Assembly (NCBI GenBank): GCA_030549775.1
Contig: CM060177.1
Span: 89,108,236-89,172,235, forward strand
Reading direction: 5' to 3'
Length of the DNA stretch: 64,000 nt
From: Tamarix chinensis
Lineage: Eukaryota; Streptophyta; Magnoliopsida; Caryophyllales; Tamaricaceae
The position numbers were made by a program, and so were the translations under genes. Below are positions 22,303 to 35,639 of this stretch, piece by piece. The notes under the pieces are model-generated. The model was not told where the DNA came from. It did no database searches and was given only the letters and a program-made list of their open reading frames with translations. Position 1 is the first letter of the stretch. Each line of letters opens with the position of its first letter.

Positions 22303-22720
22303 CGGGTCACCACCATTTCCGCATTTTTTAGGGTTATGAGGACCCATATGTCCTAGAGCATTGGCTATGAGACATTGAGAAGGTCTTTGTCACTAGCAAT
22401 TATCCACGGGGTAAGAGAGTTGACTTCGATGTGTTTTATCTGAGAGGTTGAGGTAATCTCTAGTGGAAGGGCTAGTAACAGAGGAGATGTACCCAATATT
22501 TGGGCACTATTCATGGGGCTACTTTAATCTCATTTTTTCCTTTTTTCCTTAGTTTTTCTTTGAAGGTCGATAGAGGTGAGATGATGAAGGTCCATCGATT
22601 TCATTTAGGTATTAATTTGAATATCTAAGAGTTGCTTATAGGATCTCTTACACAAGACTTGTAAGGGATCGATTATTCATTGGAGGCTTCTCATATTGTT
22701 AAAGCTCGTAGTGCCCAAGA
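22303..22720 (+). pseudogene. Ty3/gypsy gag, decayed, continuing across solo LTR A
   Basis: After the target duplication the frame reads GYEDPYVLEHWL, a stop, then DIEKVFVTSNYPRGKRVDFD and VFYLRG. This is the start of the plant Retrotrans_gag domain (normally W-x-x-D-I-E-K-x-F and then a hydrophobic Y-L-x-G block). Further frames give a relic of the W-x-x-F-x-x-x-F-x-x-x-F-F-P segment (22490-22545) and an HRFHLGIN-type piece near 22590. It belongs to the element whose LTR and primer site lie at 14216-17021. Multiple stops. Confidence 0.65.
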
Positions 22721-23298
22721 TGGGGGGAAAAAAGAAATTTCAGGAAATTTTTGACTATTTCCAATTTCTTTCCAAAACTAAAACTTTTTCTTTTTATATC
22801 AAAATTATTTTCAATACATTTTAAAATATTTTTAGATAGGGTATTATAAGAATGGTAGTGTTACCTAGGTAAATGACATTAGAGAGAACATGAATGAAAT
22901 GTAAATAGAAATATTATACTTGATAATCTCATGGAAATTGAAATAAATTTTAAGAATTAAGAAAATATCATAAGTAATGAGATGGGAAATTAGACAATCA
23001 ATATTAAAGGAAAAGAGATGGTGAATGGTGGTGGTAGCTAAAACGATGAAATAACATGAACTAAATTGAAGTTAAAAGGCTTTATATGGAATTTTACAAA
23101 GATGTTTTATGATGACTCACTTGATCAAGGGTTGTTTGTGCACTTATGAGATCCGTGGATAATAACCCATGTGGGATAAATATCTATAGTGTTACATGGG
23201 GCCAATAATATTTAAGGACACTTAAAGTGTGTTACAACAAGAGCAATAATATTGGCATAACACATCATTTGGTCTGTTAGTCGTAGGCCTTTCAATTA
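22721..23298. other. Unassigned sequence
   Basis: No recognisable domain. Probably further decayed gypsy interior. Confidence 0.4.
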
Positions 23299-23516
23299 GG
23301 CTCCATTTTATTATGTGAAAGTTTCAAAGAAAATAAAAATAATGAAGACAAAAATATTTGTTTTAGTTGGTACACTTGAAAAAAATAAGATAGAAAAATA
23401 GTGAGATTTAAAATTATTGAAGATTAGCACTTTTAGTTTTCATGATTAACACTTTACATAAAATATTGTGATATTAATTTTCTTTCCTTTTAATTTTCTT
23501 ATAACCAAATGGAGCC
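23299..23516. mobile_element. Tourist-like MITE (218 bp)
   Basis: The left end GGCTCCATTTTATTATGTGAAA is the imperfect inverted partner of the right end, whose reverse complement starts GGCTCCATTTGGTTATAAGA. The TTA target duplication is perfect (23296-23298 and 23517-23519). A 3-bp TTA duplication with GG(C/G)-starting TIRs is diagnostic of PIF/Harbinger-mobilised Tourist MITEs. The interior is AT-rich and non-coding. Confidence 0.85.
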
Positions 23517-23536
23517 TTAAGGTGCCTACTTTTTCA

Positions 23537-23538
<2 letters not shown>

Positions 23539-23618
<80 letters not shown>

Positions 23619-23628
23619 ATATATATAA
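23539..23628. repeat. (AT)n microsatellite
   Basis: About 90 bases of AT repeats with two TTA interruptions. Confidence 0.95.
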
Positions 23629-23889
23629 CTAAACATACAGTTACAATTTGCCAAATATTAATACTAAATTCATGACTATTTTTTACATTTCCATCTTAAC
23701 TTACTTATTTCTTCAATTGTTTTCAAATAATATATTGATTAAATTTTTAACTTTTATTTTAGCCTTTTTTTGGTAGGTAATGTAATTTTTATTAATTGCA
23801 AATGAATAATATAATCTTAAAACAATATAACCTAGTAAGCTTCTACATTAATATATCTTTACATTCCATGAGCTTATTAAACAATTTAC

Positions 23890-24310
23890 TATGCTGAAAT
23901 CTATTCATTCTCCCTGCTAAATCAGATTTAATTTTCTATTGAATGTGTATTGGCTCTTTTGCTTCATTAGCAAAGATTCTCCTATTTCTCTCTCCCCAAA
24001 TATGGTAAATAGTGGCTACTACCAAGGCTCTTGTGACCTCTTTTCTAATTTTGGGTCCTCTTCCTCCTCTAGTTGCCTCATGAGAAATTTCTTGCATGTT
24101 TGTTAAGTTTTGAATTCAACTGAGCCTGTGAATGAGAGGCAACCACACATCTCTAGTATAGGTGCAATTGAAGAACAAGTGGCTATGATTTTCCTTTTGA
24201 TATGTGCAGAGAACATAATCTGGAATAATTTGTAGGCCAAAAGAAATTAGTCTACCTTTAGTATGAAGCCTGCCCAATATGGCAAGTCAGTATATGGATG
24301 AATGTCTTTT
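23890..24310 (-). pseudogene. LINE C-terminal zf-RVT-like region
   Basis: The minus-strand frame reads RLHTKGRLISFGLQIIPDYV, then CTYQKENHSHLFFNCTYTRD and VWLPLI, and later ATIYHIWGERNRRIFANEAK. This is the usual plant LINE zf-RVT sequence (H-L-F-F-x-C spacing and I-W-x-E-R-N-x-R-x-F). Stops are present. Confidence 0.8.
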
Positions 24311-24928
24311 GATAGATGTTGCAGACCATACAATAGATCACCAATCCAATTTTTTGCTTTGGGGTCTAATAAGATCATATGTGTGACTAATGGAGAATTT
24401 TCCATTATTCATTATTCTAGAAAAAAGAGGAGACTGCACAATATTATTGCATATGTCTCTAAGGTTCGGAATTTTTTTGATGATCCTAGAAGTAGAGGGT
24501 TTAATTCTAACATTCCATATGCTTTCATCTTTGAGATAATAATCCTAAAGCCACTTGACCCATAGGAAGTCTTCCTTTGAGGCTATGTTCTATAGTAATT
24601 TGCACATAGCTACTCTATTCCACCATGTGATATTAATCAAGCTAAGACCACCTTCTATTTTCGGTTGGCAAATCTTTTCCGGTTGGCAAATCTTTTCCTA
24701 TGCAATAGGATACTGGTTTGAAGTGTCATTTGAATTTGACTAGAGGAACTTCCAATAGATGGTATTGATCTCTAATAGAATATGCAAATGGATTGGAAAG
24801 ATAAGGCTCCAATAGGTTTGTAAACTGTATAGGACATACTAGATGAGTTGTAAGCGACCAACATAATTGAGAAGTTGCACTTGCTAATTCTTTAATCTTG
24901 ATGTGAATTTATCAATCAACCGTTGATA

Positions 24929-25740
24929 TTATTTTTTGGTAAGGTGTCTTCCATAAAGGGGTACTCCCAAGTATTTGAATGGTACCTTACCTTCAGGGAT
25001 ATAGTACTTGTTAATTAGTTTCTCTTTTAGTAGATCATTACCGCTCCCTCCATAATAGATGTTGCTTTTGTTGGCGTTTAATGTCAGATTTGAGACACTT
25101 GAGAATTGGTGGAATGCCTCTAAGATAGCTAAGGTTGAGCTGAAGTCTCCTTTGTAGAAAAAAAGTAGGCCATTCGCAAACAAAAGGTTCAATATACCCA
25201 CCTTTTAACATCCAGGACGGGGAAGAAATTGGGGTCAACCTGTAGAGTCTTCAGGGATCAATTAAAATATTCCATTAATTAGATGAAGAAATAGGAAGAT
25301 AAGGGGTCTCCCTGTCTTAATTCTCTCTTGGCATATATGGGAGAATGTAGGGTACCATTGAACTTGATGGAGTAATTTACTGTAGTCACACAAACCATGA
25401 TTATTTTGACAAAGTGGGGAGAAAAATGAAGTCCATACAGGACATTTTGGAGATACCTCCACTTAATTGAGTCAAAAGCTTTCTTCATATGCAGTTTCAT
25501 CATGATACTTGGTGAAAGATGATGCTAGTTGTAACCTTTGATTAATTCAGTGCCTAAAAGAATATTATCAGAAATAGCTCTTCCTTTCACAAATGCTAGT
25601 TGAGCTTCACCAATTAGAGAGGGTAAAATCTTTTTAAGCCTATGAGTGATAAAAGTAGCAATTATTTTGTAAAGAGTGTTGTGGTAGGCTATAGGTCTAA
25701 ACTAGAGTGGAGGTGGTAATCCTGGAAGTCTCAACCAAAG
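24929..25740 (-). pseudogene. LINE reverse transcriptase, decayed
   Basis: Minus-strand frames give, in order, RPIAYHNTLYKIIATFITHR, QLAFVKGRAISDNILLGTEL, KAFDSIKWRYL, KFNGT and LRQGDPLSSYFF (25279-25503). Then at 24929-25201 come FANGLLFFYKGDFS, NANKSNIYYGG and VPFKYLGVPLYGR. These are the standard blocks of plant LINE RTs. The catalytic F/Y-A-D-D motif reads FANG, losing both aspartates. Frameshifts separate the blocks, and the first RT blocks are missing through the deletion near 25750. Confidence 0.9.
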
Positions 25741-25769
25741 GGGAAGGAATTGGAATTCTTATTTGGTGA

Positions 25770-26394
25770 ATGAGAATTCTGGATGCTACTTCTTGATTAT
25801 TAAAGGCCCGTTATGGTAAGTCCAATTCCCAGCAGCAAGAATGGTATTACAATCTTCAGAATTTGCAAATGCAAATAGAAAATAACCTTCCTCATGTAGT
25901 TTGATTTTGGGGAAGGTAACATGGTTCCAATTTTGATTGATGAATGTTACCATACGGTCAAAATAAGGTATAAATCCAAAGATCATACCAATGAGAGTAT
26001 GTTGCCAGTATATATTTTCAGCATTAATGTCTTCTTACAGTAATTTAGCCATAACATTTCCTTCATGTTCAATAAGCAGCTCATATGACAATGAAACAAG
26101 TGATCTGGTTTTTGATTGTTGGGGACAATTTTACTCCATAATGGGGTAGGATTCAAATCCTAGGTTTTCTCGATAGGAACAGAGAGATTGAGATTGTTGT
26201 CATTTAATTTTTTTAGTTTGCATCTCTTAGATAGGGTCTTGAGAGTTTGCGATCGTAGATATAAAGCGATCTTGAGTATCTTGATTGTCATCAAAATCTT
26301 TTGATTTTAAAGCATTTTCTTCTAGTTTTGTTGTTTGAGTAGTAGTCAAACTATTTGATAGAGAAAGATGAATTGATCTCCTCTTCTTTGCCAT
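25770..26394 (-). pseudogene. LINE ORF1 (DUF4283-like), decayed
   Basis: A start at 26394 reads MAKKRRSIHLSLSNSLTTTQ. At 25986-25786 the frame reads MIFGFIPYFDRMVTFINQNW, then EEGYFLFAFANSEDCNTILA and GNWTYHNGPLIIKK. This matches the DUF4283 pattern of plant LINE Gag-like proteins (nucleic-acid binding). At least three stops. The C-terminal zinc knuckle is absent because of the deletion that fuses this part to the RT. Confidence 0.8.
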
Positions 26395-26489
26395 TATCCT
26401 ACGTGTTGGCGATGGCTATAGCATAGATCAATTGGTGGTCTCACGAGAGAGTTCTTTCCGTAGAGAATTTCCACAAAGAAATTATTATT

Positions 26490-29400
26490 TTAGGGTTTTC
26501 CATGCCCTTTTACTTATTTTATAATTTTTCCTAAATGTTGTATTGTGGAGGAAAATGAAGTTATTTCTTACATGATTAATAAACTTTTCCATATAATTAC
26601 ATTGAATTTTCCCCCATTATTTAGTAACCTATAAGTTTATGTTTTCTTAGATTATGAATGATACTTACATGATATAAGTATCAAGGATTACAACATCCAT
26701 ATTCCTAGAAGCTTCCAATTACTCATACTATGCGCAACAACTTCATAAACCATTAGGTGTATGTTCAAGTCATAAGTAATTCAAGTATTTTTTTTATTCG
26801 CTATGATCATTCCTTGTTTTTTAGCATTTCATAATTAAAAAAAGTGCAAGCAACTACATTAACAACTTATATTCCTTAAGCTTCACTAACCCACTACCCA
26901 AGCCCAACCACCTTATTGTAAAAGGTAAATGGTGGAATAATTCACCTATCGTGCCATAAGTTACAAGATCTTGCACCATCTCAATCAAGAAATTTAGGTT
27001 ATTGAGATTTTATTCTTCAATAACCCAGTCCATTATTTTTTTTAATATTTTTATTAGAGGAAAAGGGAAAAATATGCTTATTTAAAAGACTTTGAGTCAT
27101 AGTATCAATAGCCCTTTTGGATTGGTTGAAAGAAGGGCCTACTACTGAGCAAGAGTATCTAACTATTTGTGCACAATGTTTGACACATCCTTTATTAGTT
27201 GTGTTAGGGACAAAAAGGTTTTTTGCATAGGCTATTCATTATTTGATTGATCTCTCAAACAAAAAGAGAATTACTCCCCTAGTTAATAAAAATAGAAGTC
27301 ATTGGTTAGGTTGGTCCGACCATGGGATTCTTTAGGTGATTTTCTTCTAAATAAGTTGATAGCCTTACACCATTGGGATACTTTGAATAAACTAGAGTAC
27401 ATATAGGATACAACTATGTGAAAACCTTTCTATTGATGTTTACCTTCCTTTTATCATATTCTATATCTTTCTAGCTAAATCTTATCCAATTTTAATGGCT
27501 TCAATAGCAAGACAAGTCGGTGACTAGCTCAATGAGTGCATGTTTCTCGATCCTTTCTTAAACTTTAGATAGCCACATTGATTATTAATGCAATTATATG
27601 AGAGTGATTTAATTATTTGGTGACTCCCTTTCTTCTCCATATCTTTTGAATTCCTAGGGAGTCAATCAAGATTGTAGACTAGAGATGAAGGGAAAATGAG
27701 ATGTTGTTGGTTGCTTGCTAGTGTATGTTCCACTTTTAAGGCTAGTGTCACATTAGTCTTGCTTCTCCTTTCAAGGAAAACAACATATATTTTGGATCAC
27801 TCTTACCCAATGAATCAAGATATTGTAGCGGTAGCATGATAGTTTCCTCTATTCACCCGTTTCCCACTAAATGAAGTCACCCTAACAAGGCCCGTTCAAT
27901 GTAAAATTTCTAATTCTATTCTTATCAAGATAATGGATCCCCCTAACTTCTTTTTTTGAATTTGTAGGCCTAACCACATAACTTGTAAACATCCTTAGCC
28001 CCATAAATATTTACCTCAAATGAACTTATACTTAGGGTAGTGACTAAACCCAAGAATCAAGGGAGGTCCTTCCTAAAAAAATTTATTTACTATTTACTAT
28101 TTCTTATGTTTTATTTTTGATTGGAAGCTTCATATTCATCAAGCACTTCTAACACCCCTTATTCTAAAATCTACATATAAAATAGACTTTGTAGTTCTTA
28201 ATGAAGGGTGTGTTGGTTGGCCCACCGAAAGAGTTTAGATGTAGCTTTAACAAGTATACTCTTAATCTAAGATAAGTATCTATTCATTTGATCCCTCCTG
28301 ACAATTGAAATCCTAATGTCTAACGCATCTATCCTCTGAAGATTACATATGACATATCATTTATTATCATTGAAGAATGCAACAAAGCGTACTTTTAAAT
28401 AAGTATTCTTTAGGACAAAGGTAGTCATTATAATGATCCATCCTTATGTTTTATATCTTCCTCGATGAAGAATAGTGAAGAACATTTTAAACCTATCAAC
28501 CAGCTATAGGAACGGAAACTCTATAGCCATGGGTCCAAAAATTATCTAGGGACCATCTCTATCCCTTTTTTTCTCTATAAAATGAAGTTCCACAAGTATA
28601 GCCAGAAACTTGGTATATCTATAATCAATCTTGTATTGTGCTCACAGTCGGCTACCATCCTAGCTAGGAGTCATTTTAACCTTACTCCTTTAAGTGGATC
28701 TTCCCAATTCTACCAGAAATTGTTGGATTCATTAAAGTAAAATGTAGTGAATCTTGGTACCATCCATCATTGTATTTGGTTCACAGGGACCCACTTTAAT
28801 AGGCCCTCTAGCCTTTTTAAGCTAGTGCGTATCCTAATCCACCAGGTTAGGTTTATTATTCATGGTTATTGAGGTGTAAGTATAGTTTTAAGGAAGAGGC
28901 AAGAACTTCATCCCTAATTTTGACTCAAAATGAAACCTATCCCATCATAAGTTCCATCTCACTCCCTTGTACTTCCCTTCTGAATGAAAGATTAGTGTGA
29001 CTTTAGAAATAGTTTTTTGTTCTGATGTGGAAGGAAATGAATAGAGAAATAATAAGAAGATTTAATAGTAAAGGGGGACAAGTGATTCTTTTCACCAAGT
29101 GACAGAAACATCTATGTAAATTAGATTGGATTCATAGTGCCAATTTGGGGTAGGCAATAACCTCTTTCTTTCTCCTTTGTTATAACATATAGATAGCTCA
29201 CTGTGACCTTCTTAATTCTGTATATATAACCTAACTAACTACATCATATATTTTTTTTGATATCCTTTGACCTTCTAGCATTAGATATATTTCCATTTAT
29301 GATGTGTATATTTACTTTATTATATTATCCATTAGACTTGCTTGTAGATATTGCTTTTTTTACTTTTATCTAATAGATCTATTAGGTAAAGTTCCTTTGG

Positions 29401-32400
29401 CAACTCAATTAATAAGTGTTTCATTGCATCAACTAGTTGGAAATCAAATCAATAAAACAAATCATGGAACTTTTATTATGGTCCTCAATGTTTCTAATCA
29501 CTTTTTTAGGGTTACATGATACTATATCCTTGTAAGAAGTTCAATAAAAAAATGATAGGTGGAAGAATTGCAATCCATTACTAGGATTCCATTTATTATA
29601 TTAATACATCTCTCATGTTCTATCTTTATTTTTTCTTTGAAATCTAAATTGATTTCCTTTTTCACTCATGGTTAAATTAAACAAATGATCCTGCTTTAAA
29701 TTGAGTCAATGAAGGAAAGAAATCCTAATCAAATGGGAAATTAGGTATTGATCCCAATTGGCATTTTGGTCTACAACCAAAAAATATTATTCTAAGAACT
29801 AGTTTTGTCATCCAATCTTAAAAATATTTATACAGATTCAAAGTACATAAGAAAATTATGTATTGTGAGGACTTCAAACATTTACGAGGAACACCATAAA
29901 ACTTTCTTTAGTCACATAGAAACTCACTATGTATGCTCAGTTTAAAAAAATTATAATAGGATAGATGTATCTTTATTCTCTTCTTAACCTATAAGAGAGC
30001 TAAAGAACATAACACCCTTATAAATGTAATAGTTGATGAGAATACGAAGAAAATCACTTTGTTTGAAAAATAAATAAATAAAACACAGATTGTTATCTAA
30101 CTAACATTATACAAGTAGGTTATTTGAGTGACTAGACTCGATTTCTCTTAGATATAGATCACTCGACTCCATAAAAAATAGAAAAAATCATATGGGAAGA
30201 AAGTTCCATAGAAGGTGGCGAAGGAGTACGCCTAGTTCACAAGGTTCTACCACTACATAGCCCAATCATAGTCAAAAGAAGAGTATGATCTTATTTTTTA
30301 AACACATTTAAATCAAATAAAGTTTTCAAGTAACAAGCACCAAAAAAAGTAATGGAATGAGAAAATTCATTCAAAAAGGGGCGAGTTAGCACTTTTCTTA
30401 CTGCGCAGAAGGAACGTCGCCAGAGAAAAGAAAAAAAGGGTTTGAGGTATAAGGACAATGTTTGGAGAAATAAGGCATCACTTGTAGTAATTCTACTTAT
30501 ATCATATAAAAGAACATCAGAGAGGAGACAATTATGATTCCAGCTGAGAAGACTAGTAAATGGAATTATCAATAATGTCATATATTTCAAGATCTAGATT
30601 AGTTGATGACAAAAAAGTAAAATTAAATTGACAAAAATTGATGGAACTAGAACATAAAAAAGTCCATTCATATTTTTCATTGATTAGGTACTAGTGATGA
30701 CATCAAGATAAAATAGCTAAATAAATATCAAATAAAAAAAATTGAACAAATGATAAGTTAAGATCATGTTTTTTATTGGGAATTAAAGAGGGGAGAACAA
30801 GCATAAATTGAATGATTAATTACTATTTCTTGTTATCGTGGAATATGTCATCATGGATTGCCATTATGTGGTCAACAAACTTATATTGATGCTAGGAATT
30901 GTCGTTGTAAGAAAATTCAAAAATCAAAGAAGTATATCAAAAGCCCTTGGTACTTATCTGATCTATCACACTACCCAATAGTTCAATGAATTGTTTTTAA
31001 TCAAGAAAGATAGAAAAGATATGTGCTCTATTAGTAAAAAGCATATAACATCCCCATAGTCTCATAGTATGCTTACCAATCAAGAGAAAGGGATGACCCA
31101 AGTCTTATTGAGTTAGGTATAGATTCGTACATGCAGTGGGGGGCATAGAGGACGAAATTGTATGGTTCATAGAAAGATATGATAAATTTATTTTTAAAAA
31201 CTTTCACTCCTCTGTATTCAAAATATGTTTTTCTAGGAGCATTACTATTTGCAACTCAAAAGGTCCCTGATGAATTCTCTAGTGGTATTATTACTATTGT
31301 GTGCCTTGAGAGAACATTTGGATCTGCAAAGGTAATGGCTTGGATGTTTCCCTAACCCAACCTGGTAATAGGTTGAAGGGAACAATAGCATCAAGAATGT
31401 ATGTGTATCAAAGAAACTCTCATTTTTAGTTGTGGACCATAGAGCGGGCTTCAACGATTTATCTAATCAAGGGTCGGGGCACAAGGGTCTTGGTACTTTC
31501 CAGGTGAGAAGAACCCAGAGGTTATTATAATGAGAAAAAAATATCGCTCACAAATATAAATGATGAGAAACCACTCAAACATGAGGGCAAGCATCACCTG
31601 ATAAATGACTGAGCTCTAAGGAGGGAGGCAAGAACCGTACTTTCAGAAAAGTGATGGTTCTTATCTGAGCTGCAAGAATAACTAAGTTATACCACAAGAG
31701 GTAATTCTCTAAATGGGACAGGGCAAGCCTTTAAGTTGGTTTAAGTAGGTTGGGTGACAAATCAACCATAGGAGTATTCTAGGGAAAAAACCAAGGCAAC
31801 AGATGTCAAGCATATGACGATGCCACCCATTTTCATTTCATGGAAGTCCCTAACAGAGGAAAAGGGTGTAGGTGATAGCTCATTTTGCATCTTATCTAGA
31901 AAGGGGCACTTAAATCATACCTATTGAATCGTGTGTGGAAGTTGATATAGATGAATAAATATGGGACATTGGATATATTCTCTTAATAAGCAGAAAAGAA
32001 AAATAATAAAGGGTGAGTGATGAGTGCCTTTTTAGCCTTCAGAAAAAAGTTCGTATGATGTGGAGCTAACATGACCTAATACATAAAAATATAGTAAAAG
32101 AAAGATGAGATAAGACAGATAGTCATAGGTCATAGTAGGACTACCATACCATAGGAAATTCCATCTCCCTTTTATCAGCATCAGTAAAAAGAAAGGAGAA
32201 CATAACTCAAAAAGCACGAACAATCCACATGCATAGAAACTTGCACCTCTGGTTTTGGACGGTGACCCTGGTATACTGTATTAATAAGTGTATGCCCTCA
32301 TAATTTAATTGATATTTTCATAGTGCAAAAGCATATATGATCTGGTATTCCCTTGTTCCCTGAATTGATTATGTTCTTTATTTCTTGTTTAGCATAAACT

Positions 32401-35400
32401 AATTGGGCTCCATTTGATCTCCTAAAAGTAGAAGCTGAATTAGTTATAGGTTATAACGTAGACAATGCACGGGATGCAATCCTTAATAGTTCATTGTTGG
32501 TGGAATTCCATGTACCGGGGTCCCGAGGACTCACTTTGATCAAAAGAGGTGGTGGGGATTTACCAAATTGTATTTTGGGGAAGCTAAAAAAGGTGAGGGT
32601 ATAACACTCGCCTTATTTAAAAGGCCTCTTATTATAGATAGGGATTTGATTGTGAGTAAAGTCACAATTTTCATTTTGATAAAAGTAGGTGCTTGCTAGG
32701 GAAGGGCACTCTTCATTTGAAAGAATGTTGGGTTAAGGCTTTTTTTCCTAGTTATCAAAATTGTTAAAACTTCTCCCTTAAATGAGTATGAGGCTTAGTC
32801 AAGTATAACTAAGTTGTGCTTCTTGATGCACCGATAAAATAGGGCAATGCCAATATGATTGAATATGTATTAGAAAGGTAAAGCCCTCCCCTGTGACACC
32901 AAAAATTGGGTCCGAACTCGTACACTTTTATAGAAAAAGATCATGGCAATGTAGACTCAAGTGGTCATTCATATTGGATCCTTGGGAACCAATACAATTA
33001 CGATCGACCTTTGTTTGAATAAGAATGTTGTGTCTTTCAACAAATCCTAAAAGAAGGTGAATTGCATAGATAGATAACTCCTTTTAAATAGAAAATAATT
33101 GCTAAACCAACCCATCTAGCTAGTGCATCTTAGAGATCTTATCAGTTGGCAAATCGGAGACAGAAAACCATGGTCCTAACCTTAGCTGCACCAAAGGTGT
33201 ACTAATAAATGAATAAACCTACTTTTTCTTTCCCAATAATAAATCAAAATCAACCAAGCCTAACCTATCACGACATGTTGTCTATATTTATTGAGTTGGA
33301 TGGCTTTTCACTTATTGAATCCATCCATAAACCTAGACTTAGTAACCAAATAGTCACACCATCATCCAAATGTTACCTTTATATTCTTAATTATGGGTGA
33401 TAAGGAAGTAATAATGCTAACCACTACCCACTAGTGGCTAAGAGAAAGCAAGCGATACCTTTTGTAGGTTTCATGGAGCTTGAAGAAGTGAGACCCTTTT
33501 AGGGAAAACCATTGAATGCTAGCCTAGCTAGCTAAAGTTATCAATATTTTATGATAGTTATTGTGTGCTTTCACTCCTTATCTCACTTTATAAAGATTTA
33601 GCAATCCTTTATTATGGTGAACTAGTTGAGAGAGTATAATACATTAATGTAAAAGAATGAGTTGGTTCTTTTAGTTTGGTTCTTATAGGGATTAACAATT
33701 CTTACCTTTATCATTAGCTCAGGTAGTTTCTATTTTTGGATGGAACAAGCAATGGATTTGCCTATTAACTAGGCAGAAATATTTTGAATAATTTGAAAAT
33801 GGGAGATCAATAAAGCTAAATAAACAATTGATAGCTAGTGATTGAGAAACTTTCCAGTTGATAGATGAGCTGTTACACCTGTACAGAGTTAATAGAATGA
33901 GATTTACCCCATACCTTTTTGAGCTAAGGTAATCAATAAGTCCATTCACTCTTCTATTCAATAGTTTCTTAGTTGTACTTCTTAGTAAATCCCCTTTATT
34001 CATTAAATTGATTATTTTTCTTCTATATAAAGATATCAATGACTGCTTAATAAATCTTTCCAGCTATCAGTCTAAAACTTAAATTCGACTAAAAAGTTAC
34101 CAATAGAATAGGCTTTAGAGTTGATTTTTCAAAATAGGTCAAGTAACCCTTTATGGATATAGAAATAGAATGAAAAAGAACTCTCTAGTTGGGATTCACA
34201 TGCATAACCTTACTTACATGAGAATAGTTCTATTGTATGGCTAATTATGCTACTTGAAATCATTAGTATCAGTTGTTATCTAACTCATAAACTCTTTTGT
34301 TACTATGTGACACCGTAGTGGTGGTTTTAAAGATAGGATAGGGAGGCATAGAAGCTTTTTGCACAAAGCATACTAGAACACTTTTATATGTGGGTTCATT
34401 TCATGATGTCTTTTTTTTTAATAAAGAAGGGCATGAACTTTTAGTGTAACATAGGCATTTTTCTTGGTTGATAGATGGGATAAATTCCTATATTGCTTTA
34501 TAATGTTATTTTTATGTTGATTCTATATTCAAGAATATAATTTAATTTGATTAAAGTCCCATTCTTTACAATTTTCTTTCACTGATTGTGTACTCTATAG
34601 GAAGTTCCACAACCTTGGTTTGGGACACCTTCTATGTAGACCTACAATAATAGTTTTTGAAATGAGGCAGGTAGTATTTGAATCTAGAGTGATTTACCTT
34701 CTTCTTCTAAGGCTTACTTATATCATATAAATGTCCAACACTTAGTTCTAAGATAATCATATATGAAAGATCTATGGCATATGTGTATAATGGAATAACT
34801 TGCATGGCTTGTAATCTAAACATCCAAATAGTATAAAAGGTAATACCTAATGAGAGAAATGAACAGGAATATAATAAATGGGTTCAAACCAAGTGAAATA
34901 ACTCTCTATGAGTTGGAATTTATAAAAGATACTTATTCTAAAATAGATATATAGACTTAACTAAAGCCCAATGTAGGTTGAACTCTATGTCTATGCAATC
35001 TAAGCCTCACTACCCTCTTAGAGCATTACAAGGAATTTTGTTCCTAATGCAAGGCCCCATCTAGATTTAGCTTAGGGTTTTATGATACATTAATTGATGG
35101 ACCTAAGCTAAACTTATAATATTGAACCTAAACTAAAGCCTATAGACTTAATTAGGAGAGTGGAGATTGAATCCAAGACCAGTAAAGCAAACTATATCAA
35201 AACCTAATGTCGAGCAAAGCCCTAGACTACAAGTGAACAAATTAGGTTCAACTAAGCCCTTAACCTAGCACAAGAGGAACCTATTAGGATAGTGGGCTTA
35301 GTTAGTCGGCCCAACATAGGCTGTCAATAAAAAAAATGAGAAATTCCTGTGATTTATGGTTTATGTATATCCTACCCTAAGACGGGAGGATTGGGCTTAG

Positions 35401-35639
35401 AACAATGGTGGATATCACATCTTTGTGACAAGAGATATGCACATTAGGTCTCACTTAACGTAATGGGCCAAACTTTATGAGTCCAAATAAATCTTTTTTA
35501 AAAAAAGTCACAAATTGGGCTTAATTAAATCCCCAATTCTAAAGTTATAGGGCCTAGAAAACCTATATGTAAATTTCCTAAGGGTACATAGAACCCATAT
35601 AGAACCCCAAGCAATCTAACAAGCACACACAATCACACA
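26490..35639. other. 9-kb stretch without recognisable elements
   Basis: No LTR ends, TIRs, transposase or RT blocks were found. ORFs up to 106 codons (for example 33719-34039 minus, 30291-30590 minus, 29304-29519 plus) show no domain recognised by eye. The word use is less AT-extreme than the LTRs, with many purine-rich GAAGAAG or GGGGA-type phrases. Together with the similar 41896-44500 stretch this is reminiscent of plant mitochondrial intergenic DNA after heavy C-to-T decay, but no organellar gene was identified. Old unclassified repeats are equally possible. Confidence 0.3.

Larger units (their letters stand above)
23765..26480 (-). mobile_element. Internally deleted LINE (non-LTR retrotransposon)
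   Basis: Minus-strand element with the order DUF4283-type ORF1, reverse transcriptase and zf-RVT, ending in a short A-run (T-run at 23765-23771 on the plus strand). A candidate target duplication TTATTTTAG occurs at 23754-23762 and 26485-26493. The word is low-complexity, so this is moderate evidence. ORF1 joins almost directly to mid-RT sequence near 25760, so the zinc knuckle, endonuclease and N-terminal RT have been deleted. Confidence 0.8.

Noticed and set aside
26140..26165. GGATTCAAATCC, which resembles a tRNA T-arm
   Set aside because: No acceptor stem, D-arm or anticodon arm nearby. It lies in a LINE ORF1 relic.
33719..34039. 106-codon minus-strand ORF
   Set aside because: No domain recognised, AT-rich, isolated. 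Could not be supported as a gene.
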